The notes below the pieces were generated by a model that worked only from the letters and a program-made list of their open reading frames with translations, had not been told where the DNA came from and ran no database searches. Made by a program: the position numbers and the translations under genes. 38,489 bases of DNA from GCA-2697345 sp049602715. Lineage in GTDB: Bacteria; Pseudomonadota; Alphaproteobacteria; Rhodobacterales; Rhodobacteraceae. Positions 26,480-33,768 of the stretch are shown here, piece by piece. Position 1 is the stretch's first letter; every line of letters starts with the position of its first letter. The stretch covers positions 1 through 38,489 of the forward strand of contig JBMYRX010000012.1 of the NCBI GenBank assembly GCA_049602715.1, given 5' to 3'.

Positions 26480-28198
26480 ATGACCAAACTATCACAGTAT
26501 CTACCGATCCTTGAATGGGGTCCCGCATATGATCGATTAACGCTGACCAATGATCTTATCGCTGCAGTCATCGTTACGATCATGCTAATCCCGCAATCGC
26601 TAGCTTATGCTTTGCTGGCAGGTCTGCCCCCTGAAATGGGCCTTTACGCTTCAATGCTACCAATTTTTCTTTATGCGATATTTGGTACAAGTCGCGTGCT
26701 GGCTGTTGGTCCTGTCGCAGTCGTATCGTTATTGACCGCAGCAGCTGTCAGCAAGGTCGCGACACCTGGAACGTCAGAGTATATTGCGGCTGCAATCACG
26801 TTGGCATTTCTGTCTGGAGGCATCTTGCTGGTTCTCGGATTTCTGCGTTTGGGTTTTCTTGCCAATTTCTTGTCTCACCCCGTAATTGCTGGGTTTATTA
26901 CTGCGTCCGGCATCATCATAGCAGTTAGCCAACTGAAAAATATACTTGGTATTGATTCAAGTGGTCACAACTTGTCCGAGATCGTCGTCTCGTTGACTGA
27001 GCATTTAGATAAAGTAAACTGGATCACTGTTATCATTGGCGTTGCAACTATGGCGTTTTTGTTTTGGGTACGCAAAGGTTTATTACCACTTCTGACAACG
27101 CTTGGGGTCAATATTCGCACAGCGGACATTGTTGCCAAGGCAGGATCTGTTGCGGCGATCTTTATAACTACGCTGATTGTTTGGAGTTTTGACCTTGCCG
27201 AACGTGGTGTACAAATAGTTGGCGACGTACCGACTGGGTTGCCGCCGTTTTCACTTCCTTCGTTCTCAATAGACTTGTGGAGCAGTTTAATTGTTTCTGC
27301 GGTGGTGATTTCGATCATTGGATTTGTGGAATCGGTTTCTATTGCCCAGACTCTGGCTGCAAAAAACCGGCAACGCATTGAACCAAATCAAGAACTTATT
27401 GGGTTGGGTGCAGCTAACATCGGAGCCGCATTTACAGGCGGCTTTCCAGTGACAGGTGGGTTTTCACGATCGATCGTCAATTATGACGCAGGGGCGGTTA
27501 CACCTGCAGCAGGAGCTTATACTGCGCTTGGTCTTGGCGTAGCATCACTATTCCTCACGCCGCTGATTTTTTATCTCCCCAAAGCTACGTTAGCTGCAAC
27601 GATCATCGTAGCTGTACTGTCACTGGTCGATTTTTCGATTCTCAAGAAGACCTGGCAATACTCGAAGTCAGACTTTGCTGCAGTGGTCATTACCATGGCA
27701 ATGACACTTCTAGTTGGCATTGAACTTGGGGTCATGACTGGCGTTGCAATCTCTGTGTTGATACATCTGTTTAAAACGTCACGACCGCACATGGCTATCG
27801 TTGGCCAAGTGCCAGGTACTCAGCATTATCGGAATATCATGCGCCATGAAGTGGTTGTTGATGCAAGTGTTTTGACCATTCGGGTCGATGAAAGCCTCTA
27901 CTTTGCCAACACACGTTCCCTTGAGACTCGAATCTATGACGAAGTAGCAAAGCAACCGGAGGTGAGACATGTCATTCTGATGTGTTCTGCCGTGAATTCA
28001 ATCGACATGAGCGCACTTGAATCCCTAGAATCCATCAATGAACGCTTAAAGGTTGGGGGAGCAGCTTTCTATCTGTCAGAGGTCAAAGGACCAGTGATGG
28101 ATCGGTTGAATGGATCAGGTTTTTTACAGAATTTGACTGGGCGCATTTTTCTGAGCCAACATCAAGCACAAATGGAAATTGGCTTGGTGACTGCTTAA
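26480..28198 (+). CDS. SulP-family anion permease with STAS domain
   Basis: Inner-membrane transporter of 572 residues. The SulP signature region LIPQSLAYALLAGLPPEMGLYASMLPIFLYA (about residues 37-67) and GGFPVTGGFSRSIVNYDAGA are visible, with about 11-14 hydrophobic segments. A C-terminal STAS domain follows (about 440-560, ILMCSAVNSIDMSALESLE). In a persulfide operon it would move sulfate or sulfite, the oxidation products, or supply sulfate. The direction is unknown and bicarbonate is also possible. ATG 26480 is chosen over the upstream TTG because the conserved N-terminus begins there. Confidence 0.92.
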   Translation: MTKLSQYLPILEWGPAYDRLTLTNDLIAAVIVTIMLIPQSLAYALLAGLPPEMGLYASMLPIFLYAIFGTSRVLAVGPVAVVSLLTAAAVSKVATPGTSEYIAAAITLAFLSGGILLVLGFLRLGFLANFLSHPVIAGFITASGIIIAVSQLKNILGIDSSGHNLSEIVVSLTEHLDKVNWITVIIGVATMAFLFWVRKGLLPLLTTLGVNIRTADIVAKAGSVAAIFITTLIVWSFDLAERGVQIVGDVPTGLPPFSLPSFSIDLWSSLIVSAVVISIIGFVESVSIAQTLAAKNRQRIEPNQELIGLGAANIGAAFTGGFPVTGGFSRSIVNYDAGAVTPAAGAYTALGLGVASLFLTPLIFYLPKATLAATIIVAVLSLVDFSILKKTWQYSKSDFAAVVITMAMTLLVGIELGVMTGVAISVLIHLFKTSRPHMAIVGQVPGTQHYRNIMRHEVVVDASVLTIRVDESLYFANTRSLETRIYDEVAKQPEVRHVILMCSAVNSIDMSALESLESINERLKVGGAAFYLSEVKGPVMDRLNGSGFLQNLTGRIFLSQHQAQMEIGLVTA

Positions 28199-28286
28199 TT
28201 ACATCCAAAAGATGGTTTAGCGGCTTTCCAGGAAACTCTCTATTTAGTATTTACTTAAATAACACCATATCGCCCGCTTAATATGG

Positions 28287-28336
28287 TTGATTAAGTTTAA
28301 AAGTTAAAATATATAAACGTTAGCTTATATAAGTAA
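28287..28336 (+). promoter_or_regulatory. arsR promoter with overlapping inverted-repeat operator
   Basis: TTGATT at 28287-28292 and TATATA at 28310-28315 are spaced 17 bases apart, a good sigma-70-type promoter. TATATAA (28310-28316) and TTATATA (28325-28331) form a perfect 7-bp inverted repeat with an 8-base spacer, overlapping the -10 box and start site. That placement fits autorepression by the ArsR protein encoded 28 bases further on. Confidence 0.6.
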
Positions 28337-28363
28337 TTAAAAATACTTAAAAGGAACTATCCT

Positions 28364-28663
28364 ATGCTTGACTTTACTGAACTTGAGCCAAAAATTTTGG
28401 AAGCAGCTAAATTAATGGAAATGCTATCGCAACCAGTCCGTTTGCGTTTAATGTGTATATTGCTAGACGGAGAACAAAGCGTCCTTCATCTTGCTGACAG
28501 TGCAAATCTATCACAGCCTGCCATGTCACATCATCTAAAAAAACTGCGTGATGCAGATTTAGTAAAAACTCGGCGCGAAGGTCAAACAATTTACTATTCT
28601 CTAAAGGGTAACGAAGTGGCACAGGTTCTAGCAGTCTTGCATAAACTTTTTTGTGCGCATTAA
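28364..28663 (+). CDS. bigR: ArsR-family persulfide-responsive repressor (BigR/SqrR type)
   Basis: Winged-helix repressor of 99 residues. The recognition helix is in NLSQPAMSHHLKKLRDADLV (about 48-67). Two cysteines stand at Cys31 (RLMCILL) and Cys97 (KLFCAH). Their separation of 66 residues equals that of the redox pair in BigR and SqrR, which form a disulfide or polysulfide link when persulfide is present and then leave DNA. No arsenic-type CxC metal site is seen. AAGGA precedes the ATG. The gene is the last of the island module and has its own promoter. Confidence 0.88.
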   Translation: MLDFTELEPKILEAAKLMEMLSQPVRLRLMCILLDGEQSVLHLADSANLSQPAMSHHLKKLRDADLVKTRREGQTIYYSLKGNEVAQVLAVLHKLFCAH

Positions 28664-28689
28664 TTTAACTAAAGATATGTTATTTAAGA

Positions 28690-28706
28690 GTTAAACTAAG
28701 TTTAAC
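28690..28706. repeat. 17-bp perfect palindrome after arsR
   Basis: GTTAAACT and AGTTTAAC are perfectly complementary around a single A. There is no T-run, so it is more like a protein-binding site than a terminator. AGTTTAA also occurs in the arsR promoter spacer (28294-28300). Confidence 0.4.
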
Positions 28707-28804
28707 ATAATATTAAAATTGCTTTTCAAATAGAGCAGGGAAGTTTTCCCAACTTTGCAGAGGCATTTTCTACATCAAAAAATGAATGCGGTGTTTTTGG
28801 GGAT

Positions 28805-28999
28805 ATGGTTGATGATAGCTTCATCATACCCTTGAAAACAGATAATTTAATCGAATTAGAGTTGTTTGATTGTCATGTTAAAGTTTTACAAGACAATCTT
28901 AATAAAAATGATTTTGGTATTCTAAAAAATCGAATTAATACAGCTATAAGTCTTGTAGATACTATCGAAATAACAAACAAATATTTTCCAACCGACTAG
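28805..28999 (+). CDS. Small hypothetical protein (64 residues)
   Basis: I do not recognise this ORF. The predicted peptide begins MVDDSFIIPLKTD and is mildly acidic, with a central helix-forming stretch and no membrane segment. The ribosome-binding site is poor (GGGG two bases before the ATG). Its 3' end overlaps the truncated integrase on the other strand. It is more AT-rich than the island cargo. It may be a remnant rather than a gene. Confidence 0.3.
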   Translation: MVDDSFIIPLKTDNLIELELFDCHVKVLQDNLNKNDFGILKNRINTAISLVDTIEITNKYFPTD

Positions 29000-29171
29000 A
29001 AAGCTCCTGAGAAAGACTAGAAGCTTTTGAACCTGATCGAGTATGAAGGCATTTTACGAAGCGTGGACTCTTAAATCGTGCCTGAAGGCTCTGTGGAACA
29101 CGCCGCGTATAGTAATAAACGCCCCGTTTTGTTGTTAAATAAAGTGGTTTTTGGTAACCCATATGGTACAC
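28962..29171 (-). pseudogene. Truncated phage-type integrase (N-terminal fragment)
   Basis: The 69-residue frame reads like the start of a tyrosine recombinase with a DUF6538-type arm-binding N-terminus: KPLYLTTKRGVYYYTRRVPQ, SLQARFKSPRFVKCLHTRS, and LSQELSSRLEN. Complete members are several hundred residues and end with an R-H-R-Y catalytic domain. None of that is present downstream, and all frames are broken within about 50 bases. Start may be at 29162 (MGYQKP). Its place beside the tRNA-Thr fragment shows it was the integrase of the island. Confidence 0.65.
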
Positions 29172-29237
29172 CCCAATTGTTGCAAAGATTAATTATCCTT
29201 ACAAATCAAGTACTTGGGCCGTGGATCTTGGTTGAAG

Positions 29238-29282
29238 TGGTGCCCCCACACGGACTCGAACCGCGGACCTACTGATTACAAA
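29238..29282 (-). pseudogene. 3' half of tRNA-Thr(TGT), attachment-site remnant
   Basis: On the minus strand this reads from the anticodon loop (TTTGTAA, anticodon TGT) through ATCAG, the T-arm GCGGTTCGAGTCCGT and the acceptor GTGGGGGCA to CCA. The 5' half (acceptor strand, D-arm and anticodon 5' strand) is missing, and the stop codon of the RraA-like gene starts at its edge. It is not a functional tRNA. A 14-bp copy of its 3' end lies at 23685-23698 in the same orientation. Confidence 0.8.
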
Positions 29283-29951
29283 TTAGCTAGTCTTATCCTC
29301 AACCTTTTTTGAGGCACCTGATAGCACGCCTAACTTTTCACCAGCAAGCATTTTCTTATGTCCATCAAATTCTGTGCTCATTTTTGCTAGCGCCCAATCG
29401 ACATCTTTCTCTGCACTTTGCGTATCCATAATTAATACACCAGAGAAGTCCGCAATCACGATATCTCCAGGATTTACTACGGCACCACCAACCGAGATAG
29501 GTACATTAAATGAACCACCATTGTCGTAGATACGTGTCGTTATTGGTGAGGTTCCTTTACACCATACCGGTAAATTATACTCTTTTATCTCGGGTATATC
29601 GGTACATGGTCCGTCAAGTACGACCCCATTACACCCGGAGGCAACAATTGCGGCTGCGACACCGCCGCCTAAACATGCATGTTTATCATCTCCCAATCTA
29701 TCGATACATAATATATCCCCCGGTCGCAGAAATTGGATAACATGGTGAAGCAAAGTAGAGTCTTGGCCGGGAATTGCGAGAGTGACCGCGGTACCAGATA
29801 TTGTTAAGTTATCACCCAAAATATTTTGAATCCTGCGATCTGCAAAACCCATATTACGGATGTGGCCTATAGTGGCTGTCTCCGTTTTAGAACATTTCTC
29901 TATAAGCTTTTGGTCGGCCTGATTTGGCATTTCATTAATTATATAACTCAT
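29283..29951 (-). CDS. RraA-family protein (aldolase-like), catalytic Arg replaced
   Basis: Fold of the RraA / HMG-CHA aldolase family (4-carboxy-4-hydroxy-2-oxoadipate aldolase relatives), 222 residues. The conserved GGGVAAAIVASGCNGVVLDG block is at about 95-114. In class II pyruvate aldolases of this family the next residues are DGxxRD. Here they are DGPCTD, so the arginine is Thr117 and standard aldolase chemistry is doubtful. The gene follows gntR by 11 bases on the same strand and is probably cotranscribed and controlled by it. Its stop lies at the broken edge of the tRNA-Thr fragment. Confidence 0.85.
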   Translation of the reverse strand: MSYIINEMPNQADQKLIEKCSKTETATIGHIRNMGFADRRIQNILGDNLTISGTAVTLAIPGQDSTLLHHVIQFLRPGDILCIDRLGDDKHACLGGGVAAAIVASGCNGVVLDGPCTDIPEIKEYNLPVWCKGTSPITTRIYDNGGSFNVPISVGGAVVNPGDIVIADFSGVLIMDTQSAEKDVDWALAKMSTEFDGHKKMLAGEKLGVLSGASKKVEDKTS

Positions 29952-29962
29952 TTTAATACCCT

Positions 29963-30649
29963 TTAAATATTTTCAAGTTTTAATTTTATTTTCTTGTAAG
30001 TCCGCATTCTATGATCATCTAAAATTAAAGAAGCTTTATCAAAGTCTTTCTTTAATACGGCGTCCATTAATTTTTGATGTTCTTCTTGTACTTGATCAAA
30101 CGCCGGGTCAGTTGAAGCCAAATTAATTCCTAAAACTCTCCTATACCTTTCGATATGATTTGTAAGATTATCTAAGACTTTCAATTCCCACCAGGACCCA
30201 CAAGCGGAAAGTAGTGAGTAATGGTATTTCCGATGCATTTCCTCTTTTCGTTCGTTAAAATCTGCATCTGTATCATTACGAAGTTTCTCTAAATTTGACA
30301 TTCTGTGGTGCGCCGCAATTATTTTAGCTTCCCAGTTAATATCTCCTAACTTCATTGAAGTTCTTAACGCATTTAATTCGAGATATTTACGAAGATCAAT
30401 TAGTTGTTGGTAATCTTGTTTTGAAATAGGAGAAACCTTAAATCCAGATTTACCAATTGCTGTAACAAAGCTTTCGGAAGAAAGGCGTGCAAGCGCCTCT
30501 CTCAAAGGACTAGTCCCAGTATCGTATTTGCTTTTGAGCGTCTCAGTTTTTAGCGATTGTTCAGGTTTGAGTTCACCACTTCGTATATCTCTTTGTATTT
30601 CACTATAAACTTTTATAGCTAATGTAGTAGGTTGAGAAATCTCTAAAAT
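29963..30649 (-). CDS. GntR-family regulator with FCD domain, probable ATT start
   Basis: Transcription factor with an N-terminal winged helix (about 8-75) and a C-terminal FCD ligand domain (about 85-220: RKYLELNALRTSM, MHRKYHYSLLSACGS, EEHQKLMDAVL). The ATG/GTG/TTG-initiated frame begins only at TTG 30505, in the middle of the recognition helix (PLREALARL). The frame stays open upstream and encodes the rest of the wing-helix domain (AIKVYSEIQRDIRSGEL). The best start is ATT at 30649-30647, with AAAGGA seven bases upstream. This gives 228 residues, normal for the family. It is divergent from ggt and likely controls both sides. Confidence 0.8.
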   Translation of the reverse strand: MLEISQPTTLAIKVYSEIQRDIRSGELKPEQSLKTETLKSKYDTGTSPLREALARLSSESFVTAIGKSGFKVSPISKQDYQQLIDLRKYLELNALRTSMKLGDINWEAKIIAAHHRMSNLEKLRNDTDADFNERKEEMHRKYHYSLLSACGSWWELKVLDNLTNHIERYRRVLGINLASTDPAFDQVQEEHQKLMDAVLKKDFDKASLILDDHRMRTYKKIKLKLENI

Positions 30650-30705
30650 ATCTAATTCCTTTCTAACGCATAAAATAAGTATTATTATTATATTTGTATT
30701 TTTTC

Positions 30706-30729
30706 TACGAATAAACTAAAATTTTCGTA
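30706..30729. promoter_or_regulatory. Candidate GntR operator (TACGAA-N12-TTCGTA)
   Basis: A perfect 6-bp inverted repeat, TACGAA at 30706-30711 and TTCGTA at 30724-30729, lies in the divergent gntR-ggt region. The half-site TATTCGTAA recurs at 33419-33427 before the reductase gene and at 33759-33767 before the AsnC-like gene. It could be the binding site of the neighbouring GntR protein. Confidence 0.4.
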
Positions 30730-30785
30730 AATATGCTAGAACGATAATTGCATGCATTTTAAATAAAAGAAAGTGGTATCGATTG

Positions 30786-30822
30786 TTTCGTTTTACTTTT
30801 AATAATCGAGGCGTAAACGAAA
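30786..30822. promoter_or_regulatory. Imperfect dyad before ggt
   Basis: TTTCGTTTTAC (30786-30796) and GTAAACGAAA (30813-30822) are inverted copies with one base difference, 21 bases before the ggt start. It may be a second operator or an mRNA leader hairpin. Confidence 0.35.
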
Positions 30823-30843
30823 TATTTAAAGAGGGGTTATCAA

Positions 30844-32439
30844 TTGAATAGAAATGTTGAGCAGTGGCAGATAATAAAAAATGCTGTAAAGTCTGAACGT
30901 GGTGTAGTCGCTGCTCAGAATTGGAGAGCTGCGGCGTCTGGTGCAGATATCTTGGCTAAGGGTGGGAATGCTGTTGATGCGGCGATCGCCTGTGCACTTT
31001 CACTAAGTGTTGTAGAACCTTGGATGTGTGGATTAGGTGGAAGTGGATACATTGTAATCTGGTTGGCAAAAGAAAAGCGGGCAGTTGCTATTGATTTTCA
31101 AGGCGTATTACCCGCAAAAATCTCATTTGATGATTACCCTTTAGATTCGAGTGTACCGAGCTCAATTATGGGATTTCCAGGTGTGCTTAATAATCAAAAT
31201 GTTACAGGTTATAGGTCAATTACCGTACCGGGAGCCGTTGCGGGGTTTTCACAAGCACTTAACAAGTTTGGAAAATTGGGGTTTGACACGGTCATTAATC
31301 CTACAATTGAATTAGCAGAAAGAGGACTTCCAGTTGATTGGTTTGCCAATCTCCAGATATCATTAGAGTCCTCCGAGTTATCAAAATTTCAACCATCCTC
31401 TAGTGTCTATTTACCAGATGGCTTCCCACCACAGCCAGAACAATTTCTTAAGCTAGGTAATCTGCAGCAAACTTTAAGGAAACTAGCGGATAATGGCCCT
31501 GAAGATTTTTATAATGGAGAATTAGCAGAGGATTTAGTTTCAGATTTAAAAGCAGGTGGAAGCCGTATCGATTTAGAGGACTTGAGTATTTATAAAGCAA
31601 TCGAAACAGAACCCCTTGTTGGGATGCACCGAGGCCATCATTTATTTACTCCTGGCCCGACTAGTGGTGGGGAACGCCTTAATGAAGCTTTAAAATTTGT
31701 GGATGAGAACTTGGATTATAGCAAACCTTTTGGTGCAGAAACTTATTTAGCCTATGCTCAAGCATTAAATAAGGCCTTTATTAGTCATAAAAAAAAGCTT
31801 GGTCGGTTAATCAATCATGGATGTACCTCTCATATGAGTTCTGTCGATGCAGAGGGAAACATGGTGGCGCTGACTTACACATTGCTTAATAGGTTCGGTT
31901 CAAAAGTTGTTTTACCCAAAACTGGAGTAATAATGAATAATTCAGTTTCATATTTTGATCCACGACCTGGCTATCCGACTTCTATGCAAGGAGGTAAAAG
32001 AATAAACTCTTCAAATATGTGCCCAACTGTCTGTGTAAAAGATGGGGAAGCAAAATTTTCGGTAGGGGCTTCCGGTGCAAACCATATAGTACCGTGCACT
32101 ATGCAATTGGCAGCGTTTTTACTAGATTATGATCTTACTTTAGAGGAAGCATTTAATCTGCCCAGAATAGATGTTAATGAAACTGATGTTATTACTGTTG
32201 ATCCAAACGTTGGTAGCAAAACAATTAGCAAGCTAAACGAATATTTCGAACTAAATATAGCGCAGAATTTAGTATTTCCAAAATTATATTCATGTCCAAG
32301 CGGGGTTTACAGAGATATAAATTCTAGTCAGACTTTCGGCTTTGGAGATAAGAACAGCCCTATAGCTGGTGCAGTCTCTGAAGGTCCATACAACTTAAGT
32401 AATGAAGATACTTTTAATGGTGTTAAGGTGCGGGCATAA
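30844..32439 (+). CDS. ggt: Gamma-glutamyltransferase-family protein
   Basis: N-terminal-nucleophile hydrolase family that hydrolyses or transfers gamma-glutamyl groups, for example of glutathione, or deacylates similar amides. The 531 residues include AAQNWRAAASGADILAKGGNAVDAAIAC near the start, the cleavage-site threonine Thr328 in GCTSHMSSVD (aligned to TTHYSVVD), and the late SVGASGANHIV block. The sequence has no signal peptide, so unlike periplasmic GGT it is probably cytoplasmic. It starts with TTG, preceded by GAGGGG at about 8 bases. It diverges from gntR. Confidence 0.9.
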   Translation: MNRNVEQWQIIKNAVKSERGVVAAQNWRAAASGADILAKGGNAVDAAIACALSLSVVEPWMCGLGGSGYIVIWLAKEKRAVAIDFQGVLPAKISFDDYPLDSSVPSSIMGFPGVLNNQNVTGYRSITVPGAVAGFSQALNKFGKLGFDTVINPTIELAERGLPVDWFANLQISLESSELSKFQPSSSVYLPDGFPPQPEQFLKLGNLQQTLRKLADNGPEDFYNGELAEDLVSDLKAGGSRIDLEDLSIYKAIETEPLVGMHRGHHLFTPGPTSGGERLNEALKFVDENLDYSKPFGAETYLAYAQALNKAFISHKKKLGRLINHGCTSHMSSVDAEGNMVALTYTLLNRFGSKVVLPKTGVIMNNSVSYFDPRPGYPTSMQGGKRINSSNMCPTVCVKDGEAKFSVGASGANHIVPCTMQLAAFLLDYDLTLEEAFNLPRIDVNETDVITVDPNVGSKTISKLNEYFELNIAQNLVFPKLYSCPSGVYRDINSSQTFGFGDKNSPIAGAVSEGPYNLSNEDTFNGVKVRA

Positions 32440-32447
32440 ATAGGTTA

Positions 32448-33377
32448 TTAGTAATTTTTTCCTGGTGGGATTAGCTCATTTATAGGGTCTCCGGAAATAA
32501 ATTTTCTAACATTTTCTGCAATAGCTTTTCCTCCAGCCACTGGATCAATAAGACTTGCGATGTGGGGTGTAACGAGGATGTCTTTATGTTTCCAAAAAGG
32601 ATGTCCTTTAGGTAATGGTTCAACTTCAAATACATCTAAAGTTGCCGCTCTAATTTTCTTATTTTCGATAGCAGTTAGTAGATCACTTTCATTAAGATGA
32701 GGACCTCTGGCAACGTTTATTATACAAGAACCGTCCTTCATTTTATTAAAAAAAGAATTGTTCATAATTCCAGTTGTCTCTGGAGTTAATGGAAGCATAC
32801 AAACAACAATTTCGGCCTTACCTAAAAATGCGTCTAAGCCTACGCTTCCGGTATAGCTTTCGATACCCTCGATCGATTTCTCGCTTTTAGCCCAACCCAG
32901 AACATTAAAACCGATTTTTGAAAGAGTTTTTGCGCAATCTGCACCAAGATTTCCTAGCCCCATAATACCAACCGTTCGGTAATTTGCAGGAGGTTCTATA
33001 ACTTGGTTCCATTCTTCTAACTGTTGAGAAGCTTCCACTTCAGGAAGTTTTCTATGTAATCTCAGAACGTGTAATACTACATATTCTCGCATTCGTGTAC
33101 TCAAATCATCGCCGGTTAATCGCACTATTGGGATGTGAGTAGGAAGATATTTATCTTTCAAAATATGGTCAATTCCAGAACCGATGGAGAAAATACATTT
33201 TAAGTTTGGAAAGGTTCTTAACCAACCTTCTTCTGGTAACCACACTATTGCTAGATCGATCGAGTCTTCATCTATCACTTCATCTGATAAAAAAATTTCA
33301 TGCTCTGGCAGTAAATCGACCATATGGTCCTTCCACCAATCAGCACGGCTTTGACCTACTTTTAAAACAATTTTCAA
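32448..33377 (-). CDS. ghrA: D-2-hydroxyacid dehydrogenase (GhrA type)
   Basis: NAD(P)H-dependent reductase of glyoxylate or hydroxypyruvate type, 309 residues. The nucleotide-binding motif is GIMGLGNLGADCAKTL (about 138-153), the substrate-binding arginine is in INVARGPHLNESDL, and the catalytic Glu and His are in FEVEPLP and TPHIASL. The N-terminus (about 1-95) is the substrate domain. The GhrA subgroup is suggested by the length and the DWWKDHM start. It is convergent with ggt, with 8 bases between stops. A TTCGTA half-site lies in its upstream region. Confidence 0.88.
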   Translation of the reverse strand: MKIVLKVGQSRADWWKDHMVDLLPEHEIFLSDEVIDEDSIDLAIVWLPEEGWLRTFPNLKCIFSIGSGIDHILKDKYLPTHIPIVRLTGDDLSTRMREYVVLHVLRLHRKLPEVEASQQLEEWNQVIEPPANYRTVGIMGLGNLGADCAKTLSKIGFNVLGWAKSEKSIEGIESYTGSVGLDAFLGKAEIVVCMLPLTPETTGIMNNSFFNKMKDGSCIINVARGPHLNESDLLTAIENKKIRAATLDVFEVEPLPKGHPFWKHKDILVTPHIASLIDPVAGGKAIAENVRKFISGDPINELIPPGKNY

Positions 33378-33445
33378 ATTACTCCTCCAAGATTTTTATA
33401 TAATCGCATATATTTATATATTCGTAAATCAGAGAAATATCACAT

Positions 33446-33682
33446 CTAAAAAGCCTTAAAAGTTAAAGTAGTAAGTGTTCTTTTTATCCCTTTAATATTT
33501 AGGATATTATCATTGATAAACGTACTTATATCTTCTTCATCTGAAATATAGAGTTTTAAGAACAGGTCAAAGTCACCACTCGTGGAATAAAGTTCGGAGT
33601 GAATTTCTTTAAGGACGATATCTTTTGCTACCTTTAAGGTTTTTCCTGGTTTACAACGAATTTGGACAAAGACGCATTTCAT
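33446..33682 (-). CDS. Stand-alone Lrp/AsnC ligand-binding (RAM) domain protein
   Basis: 78-residue protein that matches only the C-terminal effector-binding domain of Lrp/AsnC regulators: MKCVFVQIRCKPGK at the first strand, SGDFDLFLKLYISDEED in the middle, and IKGIKRTLTTLTF at the end. No DNA-binding domain is present upstream. GGAGAAA lies before the ATG, so it is probably complete. Such stand-alone RAM proteins form rings that bind small molecules and may modulate partner enzymes or regulators. It lies upstream of the reductase gene. Confidence 0.85.
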   Translation of the reverse strand: MKCVFVQIRCKPGKTLKVAKDIVLKEIHSELYSTSGDFDLFLKLYISDEEDISTFINDNILNIKGIKRTLTTLTFKAF

Positions 33683-33768
33683 ATTTTTCTCCGTTTTATA
33701 ATTTATTATTTTTGAACTTTAATTACATTAACTTAAAGCTGTGAAAAAGCATATTTATTATTCGTAAG

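Larger units (their letters stand above)
23685..29282. mobile_element. Small genomic island carrying a sulfide/persulfide module, tRNA-Thr target
   Basis: The segment is bounded by direct copies of a tRNA-Thr 3' end, TGGTGCCCCCACAC, at 23685-23698 and 29238-29251. The right copy extends to the anticodon loop. An N-terminal integrase fragment sits 66 bases inside the right copy, where integrases of tRNA-targeted islands normally lie. Cargo genes (24208-28198) are clearly more GC-rich than the flanks (for example 34 of 60 bases at 25741-25800). The element cannot move now, since the integrase is truncated. Borders are inferred. The 5' half of the tRNA is missing, so a later rearrangement also happened at 29283. 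Confidence 0.65.

Noticed and set aside
29078..29275. 65-residue plus-strand frame ending in PHGLEPRTY
   Set aside because: Antisense to the tRNA-Thr fragment and integrase stub. The ending is the usual translation of a reversed tRNA T-arm.
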